Source: JAGDMJ01 sp963809695 (GTDB taxonomy: Bacteria; Bacteroidota; Ignavibacteria; UBA10030; UBA6906). From it: a stretch of DNA of 64,000 nucleotides. The stretch is taken from contig CAWEKI010000007.1 of assembly GCA_963809695.1 (NCBI GenBank), forward strand, positions 310,001-374,000, in the 5' to 3' direction. A program made the translations under genes and the position numbers. The notes beneath the pieces are model-generated. The model searched no databases, had not been told where the DNA came from, and saw nothing but the letters and a program-made list of their open reading frames with translations. Positions 57,388 to 64,000 of this stretch are shown in pieces (the first letter of the stretch is position 1; every line of letters begins with the position of its first letter).

Positions 57388-60192
57388 CTAACGGACGGGA
57401 CGCCGGTTGAGGTGGGATTTGAGGAACTGTCCGGTATGGGAAGATGGGAATGCCGCGAGTTCTTCCGGGGTTCCCGTTGCGACGACAAAGCCTCCCGCAT
57501 CGCCGGCTTCCGGGCCCAGGTCGATCACATGGTCCGCGCATTTGATGACATCCAGATTGTGCTCGATGATGAGCACCGAATTACCCGCGTCGATCAGCGC
57601 ATTGAAACAGTTCATGAGCTTCGCAATGTCATCGAAGTGGAGGCCCGTGGTCGGCTCGTCGAACACAAAGAGCGTATGCCGTTCCGGGTTTGGCGCGCTG
57701 AGATGGGCGGCAAGCTTCACGCGTTGTGCTTCCCCTCCGGACAACGATGTGGCAGATTGACCCAGCCGGATGTAGCCGAGGCCGACATCCTGCAGAACCC
57801 GCAGCCGCTGTGCCACTTTCCGGCCCATGACGTCCTGCTCGAAGAATTCTATCGCTTCCGTCACGGTCATTCCCAGGACGTCGTCGATGTTCTTCCCCCG
57901 ATAGCGCACATCCAGGATTTCTTTCTTATAGCGCTTCCCTTTGCACACATCGCAGGTGAGATAGAGGTCTGCCAGGAACTGCATTTCCACTCTCACAACG
58001 CCGTCCCCTTCGCACGCTTCGCAGCGCCCTCCCGGCACATTGAAAGAAAATTGCCCCGGCTTGAACCCATGAATTTTCGCCGCCTGGGTCGAGGCAAAGA
58101 TGTTCCTGATTTGATCGAAGATCTGGATGTACGTGACCGGGTTGGAACGCGGTGTCCTGCCGATCGGCGATTGGTCTACCAATTCCACGTCGCTGATCTG
58201 CTCCTGCCCGGCGATCGAAGCGAATGCCCCGTGCTTTTTGCTGAAGTCCCCCAGTGCCCGCTTGAGCCCACAGTAGACAATATCATGGACGAGCGTGCTC
58301 TTGCCGCTTCCGCTTACGCCGGTGACGCACACCAGCATCCCGAGAGGGATCGTAACGTCGATGTTCTTCAGGTTGTGTTCGGAAGCGCCGGTGAAGCGAA
58401 TTGAGGCTCCGTTCGATCGCCGGCGTTGGCGCGGCAGCGGGATTTCTTTTCTGCCGCTGAGATATGCCCCTGTTAGGGACCGGCCATCGGTGAGGATTTC
58501 CTCGGGGGTCCCATTGAAGATCACTTCCCCGCCATGCTCTCCGGCCTGCGGTCCAAGGTCCACGATGACATCGCTCGCCCGCATCATGTCCGCATCATGC
58601 TCCACAACTATGACGGTGTTGCCGACGTCCCGGAGCGCTTTCAGTATGCGTATGAGCCGGTCGTTGTCGCGCGGGTGAAGGCCGATGCTGGGTTCATCCA
58701 GAACATACACCGCGCCTACCAGTGACGACCCAAGAGACGTTGCCAGGTTGATGCGTTGCGACTCGCCCCCCGAGAGGGTGCTGGAAAGCCTGTCAAGGGT
58801 GAGATAGCCGATTCCCACATCGTCCAGGTATGCCAGGCGGCGGTTCAGCTCCGCGAGAATTCGCCGGGCCACATCCAGCTCGTAGGGCGTGAGGTCCAGC
58901 GTGCGGAAGAATTCCCTGGCCGCGCTGATTGTTATCATCGAAATGTCCGAGATGCGCTTTCCGCCAACGCGAACGTTGAGAGCATCGGGGCGAAGGCGGG
59001 TGCCTTCGCACACCGGACAGGTTGTGTAGCCCCGGTACCGGCTCAGGAGCACGCGATAGTAGATCTTGTACGCCTTCCGCTCCACCATCTTGAAGAAATC
59101 CCGAAGTCCTTCAAAATCACCATAGCCCTCCTGAATGACCCGCCGCTCTTGCTCGGTAAGCTGGCTGTAGGGGACGTCGAGGCGGAGATCCGCCCGGGAC
59201 GCAACACGCACAAGGGCCCGAAGATGATCACGGAACTTGGGAGTGGTCCAGACCTGAATTGCCCCTTCACGGACCGTCTTGCTCCGGTCCGGGATGACGC
59301 GGTCCATGTCGATCCCGACGGCCCGGCCGAAGCCCTGGCATTCCGGGCATGCGCCGAAGGGATTGTTGAACGAGAACAATCTGGGATCCGGCTCTTCATA
59401 CGAGATGTGGCAATCCGGGCACGCGAAATTCTGATTGAAGCGAAGCGTCTTCTCCCTCTCCATGAGGACGACGGAAGCGCGCCCCCCTCCGGAAGCAAAG
59501 GCTGTCTCAATGGAATCGGCAAGGCGGTTGTTCTTGTCTTTCGGCTTGAACACCAGCCGGTCCACAAGGACCTCGATGGCCTCACCCGGTGTGCCCTTCG
59601 GCAGACCGGATTCGTTCAGGTCAACGATCTGTGTATCCACAAAGAGCCGAAAGAATCCTTCTTTTTTGAGGTTTGCGATCGCCTGTTCCGTGGTCTCGCG
59701 GGGATGTTGCTGCAGGGGGAATGTGACGTAGAGCTTCAGTTGGGTGGTGCCGGCGCCCTCTGCTTCCCGGGCCAGGGTGCCCAGGACGGTCTCGACCGAA
59801 TCGCGCGATACAAGGCGGCCGCAGTTGCGGCAATAGGTCTTGCCGATCCTGGCGAACAGGAGACGAAGATAGTCGTTCACCTCGGTGGTCGTTCCCACCG
59901 TAGACCGTGGATTGCGCGTGTTCGTCTTTTGTTCGATGGCCATCGCAGGGCTGATGCCCTGGATCAGGTCCACGTCGGGCTTGTCCATTCTTTCGAGAAA
60001 CTGCCGGGCATACGATGACAGGCTCTCGACGTATCGCCGCTGCCCTTCCGCGTAGATGGTGTCAAAGGCGAGGCTGGACTTTCCCGATCCGCTGACGCCC
60101 GTAAAGACGATCAGCCGGCTCCGGGGGAGCGTCAGGGAGATGTTCTTGAGGTTATGAACCCGCGCGCCGCGTATGGTAATTAAGCTATTCAC
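57388..60192 (-). CDS. uvrA: Excinuclease ABC subunit A
   Basis: A 934-residue protein, full length for UvrA, with GTG start at 60192. It recognises DNA damage in nucleotide excision repair as a dimer with UvrB. Two ABC ATPase units are visible: Walker A GVSGSGKSSLAFDT near 34 and GVSGSGKSTLVHD near 633; signatures LSGGESQRI and LSGGEAQRV; Walker B YVLDEPSIGLH and FVFDEPTTGLH. Zinc-binding cysteines are in CPDCHISYEEPDP...CPECQG and CEACEGDGVV...CDVCKG. The conserved GISPAMAIEQK is present. It is a single gene; a terminator of the upstream minus-strand operon lies about 80 bases before it. Confidence 0.97.
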   Translation of the reverse strand: MNSLITIRGARVHNLKNISLTLPRSRLIVFTGVSGSGKSSLAFDTIYAEGQRRYVESLSSYARQFLERMDKPDVDLIQGISPAMAIEQKTNTRNPRSTVGTTTEVNDYLRLLFARIGKTYCRNCGRLVSRDSVETVLGTLAREAEGAGTTQLKLYVTFPLQQHPRETTEQAIANLKKEGFFRLFVDTQIVDLNESGLPKGTPGEAIEVLVDRLVFKPKDKNNRLADSIETAFASGGGRASVVLMEREKTLRFNQNFACPDCHISYEEPDPRLFSFNNPFGACPECQGFGRAVGIDMDRVIPDRSKTVREGAIQVWTTPKFRDHLRALVRVASRADLRLDVPYSQLTEQERRVIQEGYGDFEGLRDFFKMVERKAYKIYYRVLLSRYRGYTTCPVCEGTRLRPDALNVRVGGKRISDISMITISAAREFFRTLDLTPYELDVARRILAELNRRLAYLDDVGIGYLTLDRLSSTLSGGESQRINLATSLGSSLVGAVYVLDEPSIGLHPRDNDRLIRILKALRDVGNTVIVVEHDADMMRASDVIVDLGPQAGEHGGEVIFNGTPEEILTDGRSLTGAYLSGRKEIPLPRQRRRSNGASIRFTGASEHNLKNIDVTIPLGMLVCVTGVSGSGKSTLVHDIVYCGLKRALGDFSKKHGAFASIAGQEQISDVELVDQSPIGRTPRSNPVTYIQIFDQIRNIFASTQAAKIHGFKPGQFSFNVPGGRCEACEGDGVVRVEMQFLADLYLTCDVCKGKRYKKEILDVRYRGKNIDDVLGMTVTEAIEFFEQDVMGRKVAQRLRVLQDVGLGYIRLGQSATSLSGGEAQRVKLAAHLSAPNPERHTLFVFDEPTTGLHFDDIAKLMNCFNALIDAGNSVLIIEHNLDVIKCADHVIDLGPEAGDAGGFVVATGTPEELAAFPSSHTGQFLKSHLNRRPVR

Positions 60193-60264
60193 GTTTGAAC
60201 GCAGGCTATACCGAAATTGAGGAAGTTCCGGATTACTAAACTAAAGGAAAAGCGGGGGAAAAGC

Positions 60265-60298
60265 AACTAAAAGCCCCCGCGCGCCAGCGCGGGGGCTT
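60265..60298 (-). terminator. Strong terminator of the pilus/secretin operon
   Basis: AAGCCCCCGCGC (60271-60282), loop of four, GCGCGGGGGCTT (60287-60298), a perfect 12-bp stem. On the minus strand it is followed by TTAGTTGCTTTT, so it ends transcription of the lipoprotein gene at 60377 before uvrA. Confidence 0.9.
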
Positions 60299-60376
60299 CC
60301 TGAGGAACAGTGCCGTCTCGACTCCATCAGCCTGAGACTTGCCCCCCACCAATCGAGTTGAAACGGCACCACGATG

Positions 60377-61846
60377 TCAGTGCACCACCCCTCCGATCGT
60401 CATGCCGAGCTGGTTCGGGGTGTTCGGACCTGTCACGGAAATCATCACGTTCACAGGAGTACCCGTGGGGTCGCTGATGTCCCAGGAGCCATCGCGCACA
60501 ATGCACGTGAACTGTGTCGTGCCGGATCCTGAAACGATGACGTCCGGCATTTCCACGACACCCGCATTTCCAAACTGCAAGAACACCTGGTTTTGCTTCA
60601 CTCCTTCCGTTGGCGGAGGAGGTATGGAAGCGACCACCATGATCCTGGTCCCGGCGGCAAGCGGATGTCCAAGATAGTCCGCGACCTGGAATGAGATCGA
60701 CTGCGATCCGCCGTTGGGAATGTCGAACGTCGTGGGCGAGGCATTGCTGATCGTGCCCGCACCGCTCCAGAGCAGAAGGATGCTATCCTGCACGGTCACA
60801 CCCCCTTGGCCGAGGGTCTTTGCCGTAATGCGGTGGTAGCCGTCTCCCCAGCCGGGTGCCGAGTACACACCCAGCGGAGCAGGGTTCCCACTGATCAGGT
60901 CAACCGTCCCCTGGCCATCCTCGCTTGTCACTGTTCCGCTCACGCCCCCTTGGATGACGCCCGCAGTGCTGCTGAAATAGACCGCGGAGGGCGCAGCCGG
61001 ATTGGAATACTTATCCCCGAGAAGCACAGAGATTGAATTGCGCATGTTCGCCACGCCGAGAGCCGGGAAGTTGAACCGTTGTGTGGCGAGCGTGAAATGG
61101 GCCTGATCCGGATACCCCCCGGTAATGATGACCTTCACCGGTCCCGAGGTGATCGTGCGCCCGCCTGCCGTTGTGGTCGCGTACACCTGCACCACGCCTG
61201 ATTTGACCCCGGCATTGAACGTCATATGCGCCTGTCCGGCCGCGTTCGTCCTCAGGACAACGGGGGAGACATATTCTCCAGCATTGATCGCCCCGAGGAG
61301 GCCGAAGGAGAGGTCAACGGCATGAGCATCATCGATCGGAAGACCGAGCGAATCACGGACTTCCCAGCTCATGATCGTGGTCTCCTTCCCCCCGACGCCG
61401 TACACACTTACCTCAGGCTGGGTCGCGCCCATAAAGAAGATGGTCTGAGCCATACCCGTGCCGCCGGCACCCCCGCCGCCGACAACGGACACCGGTGCAA
61501 GAGCGAAGTTCTGCGTGATGACCGTCCCCGACTTGAGCATCGCCACGTACGAGGTGTCCCGGTACCCGGTCTTTCTCATCATGACCGTGACATTCATGGT
61601 GCTGTCCACGCTGAACGTGAACGTATACATGCCACTGGCATCAGATGTCGTCGTAAGCGTCGAGCCGGATACTGTCATGGCCTGGACCGTGACGCCCTGC
61701 AATCGGGCGTTGCTCGAAGCGTCGACGACATAGCCGCTGATGACGCCTTCGCCGATCGTCGCCGCAATCTGGTCAGACTTGCAGCCCGCAAGCAGCCCGG
61801 CGAGGATCAGCACGATGACCGATACAAAAATCGCAGCGTTTCTCAT
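60377..61846 (-). CDS. Large lipoprotein with carboxypeptidase-regulatory and Ig-like domains
   Basis: A 489-residue lipoprotein. ATG 61846 overlaps the secretin stop (ATGA) with GGAGGG seven bases upstream, and opens MRNAAIFVSVIVLILAGLLAGC with the lipobox cysteine at 22. Residues about 38-115 are a carboxypeptidase-regulatory-like beta-sandwich (GVISGYVVDASSNARLQGVTVQ; TTTSDASGMYTFTF; KTGYRD). Residues about 145-250 and 255-480 contain Ig/invasin-like repeats (LRTNAAGQAHMTFNAGVKSGVVQVYATT; VPxx-like VTSEDGQGTVDLISG). A GGGGAGGTG linker joins the first two parts. It is the last gene in a secretin operon, so it may be an outer-membrane accessory or pilotin-like protein. Function unknown. Confidence 0.82.
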   Translation of the reverse strand: MRNAAIFVSVIVLILAGLLAGCKSDQIAATIGEGVISGYVVDASSNARLQGVTVQAMTVSGSTLTTTSDASGMYTFTFSVDSTMNVTVMMRKTGYRDTSYVAMLKSGTVITQNFALAPVSVVGGGGAGGTGMAQTIFFMGATQPEVSVYGVGGKETTIMSWEVRDSLGLPIDDAHAVDLSFGLLGAINAGEYVSPVVLRTNAAGQAHMTFNAGVKSGVVQVYATTTAGGRTITSGPVKVIITGGYPDQAHFTLATQRFNFPALGVANMRNSISVLLGDKYSNPAAPSAVYFSSTAGVIQGGVSGTVTSEDGQGTVDLISGNPAPLGVYSAPGWGDGYHRITAKTLGQGGVTVQDSILLLWSGAGTISNASPTTFDIPNGGSQSISFQVADYLGHPLAAGTRIMVVASIPPPPTEGVKQNQVFLQFGNAGVVEMPDVIVSGSGTTQFTCIVRDGSWDISDPTGTPVNVMISVTGPNTPNQLGMTIGGVVH

Positions 61847-63090
61847 CGGATGCCCTCCCCAGTATTGATGTGATGTTCCATCTTGGCCTGTTCTTCCCGC
61901 CACCGTTGGAAAATGCCGTCTTGCTTCTGTCTGTTTGCGATGCGTTCTTGCAGCGTCGGCACCAGTTCCGCTTTCAAAAGGATGACGAGTTCCTGTTTCT
62001 TGACCTCTTCCTTGTTGTACCCGAAAATGAAACGGAGCCCAAGGACGTACCACGGCAGGTCCTTGAGGAACGGAACACCCGTGCGAACCGTGGAGGTCGA
62101 GCTTGTGTAGAGGCCGCCGATTACGACTTCCTCGCCGTCCAGCATCAGCAAATTCGTGTTGGCTTTTGCCTTGTCGACAATCGTGCTGACGGTCCCCGGC
62201 GTCACGTCGCTGCGCTCCACGGCCACCAGAGTGTGGATGAAGTTCACTCCGTTCTCAGACACCACCTGCGGTGTGACCGTAATGATCGTGCCGGCGCTGT
62301 AGAACTTGTCGATGACATTGCCCGCGAAGTCACGCTCCTTGACGGAGAAGTCCTTTCCGACCTGGATCCTTCCTTCCTCGCCCGAACGGACGATGAGCTG
62401 CGGTCCCGACAGGATTTCGCCAAGATCGTAGCTGGAGAAGAGCTTGGCCAGGACGTCGATATTGGCAAAGCTGAGCTTCGGCGTGACGCCTGCCTGAAAG
62501 ATCTCGTTCGTCATCTTGTCAGCCGCCGAGAGGCTTGCACTGACGTCGACATTGCTCGTGCTCTTCATGAACGTCCAGTTCAGACCAACCTCTTCGATCC
62601 TGGACAGGTTGACCCCGAAGAAATACGCCGAAATTTTCACCTCCCGGCTCTTGAACGAGACCACCTCTTTCATGATGCCGGTCGCACTCATGGTTCCCCC
62701 CTGCCCGCCGCCGGCAAGCGCAACCTGGCCGGAGGTCGTGGTCGACGTAATCTGAATATAGTTCTCGTATTCGGTGTACCAGAGGTCGTTCTTGCGGCAG
62801 ATAGCCTCAAGTGCATCCCGCCACTGCATCCCCTGGATGTCGACGCCGATCGGCAGGGTGCGATGGTCCGTGTCAACGATGACCTTGCCGACGAACTTCT
62901 TGCTGACCTCGCTGATCGCGGCAAGTGCCCGATCAAGCGTGGTGGACGGCGCTATCGAGACCAGCTCTTCCGGCGACGTATATTCGCGGAATGCTTTGCG
63001 CTCGGGGGCGCTTCCCGCCTGGCCCCAGGCATCACCGAAGCACGCGACGATGATAACGGCCAGCGAAACTGCAATCAATGTCTTTTTCAT
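61843..63090 (-). CDS. Secretin (PilQ/GspD family)
   Basis: A 415-residue outer-membrane secretin. ATG 63090 has GGAG five bases upstream and opens signal peptide MKKTLIAVSLAVIIVACFG; an earlier in-frame start lacks these. An STN/N0-like domain lies at about 40-115 (TLDRALAAISEVSKKFVGKVIV; GMQWRDALEAICRKNDLWY). The secretin domain covers about 150-375 with FASYDLGEIL-like SSYDLGEILSGPQLIVRSGEEGRI and the hallmark GVPFLKDLPWYVLGLRFIFG. It is shorter than most PilQ/GspD (one N domain, no AMIN). It forms the outer-membrane pore of a type IV pilus or type II secretion-like machine. It starts 13 bases after the PilO/PilP-like gene. Confidence 0.9.
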   Translation of the reverse strand: MKKTLIAVSLAVIIVACFGDAWGQAGSAPERKAFREYTSPEELVSIAPSTTLDRALAAISEVSKKFVGKVIVDTDHRTLPIGVDIQGMQWRDALEAICRKNDLWYTEYENYIQITSTTTSGQVALAGGGQGGTMSATGIMKEVVSFKSREVKISAYFFGVNLSRIEEVGLNWTFMKSTSNVDVSASLSAADKMTNEIFQAGVTPKLSFANIDVLAKLFSSYDLGEILSGPQLIVRSGEEGRIQVGKDFSVKERDFAGNVIDKFYSAGTIITVTPQVVSENGVNFIHTLVAVERSDVTPGTVSTIVDKAKANTNLLMLDGEEVVIGGLYTSSTSTVRTGVPFLKDLPWYVLGLRFIFGYNKEEVKKQELVILLKAELVPTLQERIANRQKQDGIFQRWREEQAKMEHHINTGEGIR

Positions 63091-63103
63091 GCTCTCCTCA
63101 GCC

Positions 63104-64000
63104 CTATTTTTTAACATCAGTTTGAAGAGGACCATAGCGAATTTTCAGCTCGACCTTTTCGATGATGCCTCCCTTGTTTAACGTACATTCGATCCTGCCG
63201 CTTTCGGGATCAAGCCTGGTAACATAGCCAAGATACACCTCGTCCCCCTCGCGCAGGGTACGGATCATGTTCGTCTGATCCTCTACAAAGGCCTTCCCGG
63301 GTATGACCGCCTTCAGCGTGGATCGCTCGATCTCAACCAGAGCCTGGACGTTCGCCGGAAGGCCGCTGGAAATAACCGGCGCGAACGGATCCACCGCCAA
63401 CAGGTTCGGCGAGAGGACCCGATCCCCGAGGGAGCTCGACAGCTCCGCCACCGAAGAGAAGTACGCGTGGACTTGCATATCAAAGGTCACCAGGATCTGG
63501 GCCTCCTCTTTCTCCGAGCCAACCACCTCCAGGCCCTTGACCGCCATGGTGTTGACCTTGTACAGCTTGCGGTCGTTCTCCAGGTACCAGACAAACCTGT
63601 AGAAATTGTCGAACGGAGCTTCTCCCTTCAGCGAGTAGACATTGTAGCCGTAATTCCCTTTCGACTGCAGCCCGGTGTAGAGCATGTCCAGCTTGATGGG
63701 CCCGCTCAGGTCGATGAGGTGGCTGAAGTAGGCATAGCTCTGCGACGTAATGTCGACAGGCGGGATGTCTTTGTTGCGCGCCTCCCACCGCTTTTGGGTG
63801 TCGGTGAGAACGGCGCTCAGGTCATTGAATTCATTGACCAGGTTCGGCGTGTTCTGCAGTTCCTCGTCGATCTTCTTGATCTCCGTCTCGATCGTTTTCG
63901 CTTTCCGCGGCTGGTTGAAGGCCCGGATGTACGTCCCGACCGAGACAATGAGGAACAGCAAAATTCCGAGTGCGATGCTGTTGCGCAATTTATATGACAC
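63104..64000 (-). CDS. PilO/PilP-like pilus assembly protein, start at or beyond window edge
   Basis: At least 298 residues; GTG at 64000-63998 is a possible start, but the true start may lie outside the window. A basic start (SYKLRNS) leads to one membrane helix (IALGILLFLIVSVGTYI, about 8-24), then a coiled coil (AKTIETEIKKIDEELQN) and a PilO-like ferredoxin-fold domain (about 75-180; FDNFYRFVWYLENDRKLYKVN). After a linker the last 55 residues (MIRTLREGDEVYLGYVTRLDPES, then CTLNKGGIIEKVELKIRYG) resemble the PilP/GspC-type domain that contacts the secretin. It would connect the inner-membrane platform with the secretin encoded next. The PilO identification is from layout and context. Confidence 0.75.
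   Translation of the reverse strand: MSYKLRNSIALGILLFLIVSVGTYIRAFNQPRKAKTIETEIKKIDEELQNTPNLVNEFNDLSAVLTDTQKRWEARNKDIPPVDITSQSYAYFSHLIDLSGPIKLDMLYTGLQSKGNYGYNVYSLKGEAPFDNFYRFVWYLENDRKLYKVNTMAVKGLEVVGSEKEEAQILVTFDMQVHAYFSSVAELSSSLGDRVLSPNLLAVDPFAPVISSGLPANVQALVEIERSTLKAVIPGKAFVEDQTNMIRTLREGDEVYLGYVTRLDPESGRIECTLNKGGIIEKVELKIRYGPLQTDVKK

Noticed and set aside
58756..60018. A 420-codon open frame on the plus strand opposite uvrA (and a similar one at 57241-58404)
   Set aside because: Both mirror UvrA, which carries all family motifs on the minus strand. No start signal or conserved domain is seen.

Overview
The window is a high-GC bacterial chromosome segment that looks like a deep-branching member of the Bacteroidota / FCB group (Ignavibacteria-, Kryptonia- or Rhodothermia-like). 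Three observations support this. A type IX secretion 'plug' (DUF5103) protein is present. Several families are common in that group (DUF2723, DUF4097, DUF2911, DUF1573). Two promoter candidates have the Bacteroidota TTG-N20-TAnnTTT layout. Unlike classical Bacteroidia, many genes have good Shine-Dalgarno sites. I see no rRNA or tRNA gene, CRISPR array, insertion sequence or prophage, and the gene order looks like ordinary core chromosome with several co-regulated modules.

Layout. 1-3833 (minus): glnE, overlapping the start of a DUF2723 membrane glycosyltransferase that runs off the left edge. 3834-16905 (plus): a CoA-thioester degradation region resembling a rearranged phenylacetate pathway. 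It holds an EthD protein, three crotonases (one PaaG-like), a BNR-propeller lipoprotein, a Tat-exported aldo/keto reductase, a GH27 alpha-galactosidase, a PaaA-like diiron oxygenase, two 3-hydroxyacyl-CoA dehydrogenase-family proteins, a DUF1573 protein and a thiolase. Its first gene lies behind a 40-bp near-perfect palindrome that looks like a TetR-type operator. 17032-22535: an RND efflux operon (adaptor, pump, outer-membrane channel). 22696-25035: a DUF2339 membrane protein, followed by a palindromic REP-like element.

25214-33079 holds two ECF sigma / anti-sigma operons, with a TPR/HEAT protein and two DUF4097 beta-solenoid proteins, and a PDZ-only exported protein. All three transcription units have a promoter of the same form, CAACC-N17-GTCTAA, so they look like one autoregulated envelope-stress type regulon. 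33080-40133: a decayed acetyltransferase remnant, a small membrane protein, an aldehyde dehydrogenase, a lipoprotein, a YbjQ protein, a double-DUF2911 protein and a 574-residue Rossmann-fold protein of unknown function.

40218-55000 (minus): a Sel1-repeat protein; a TolC-MacA-MacB type export operon with one ATPase and three permeases, two of them a recent tandem duplicate; and an operon HAD phosphatase - GT-C membrane protein - T9SS plug - Gfo/Idh oxidoreductase - CCA-adding enzyme. 55087-64000: an RlmI-type rRNA methyltransferase and an outer-membrane protein (plus), then uvrA (minus), and the end of a type IV pilus / type II secretion-like operon (PilO/PilP-like protein, secretin, Ig-like lipoprotein; minus).

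The most interesting material is the shared-promoter double sigma-factor regulon and the incomplete, re-shuffled aryl-CoA-like pathway with an orphan PaaA homologue.
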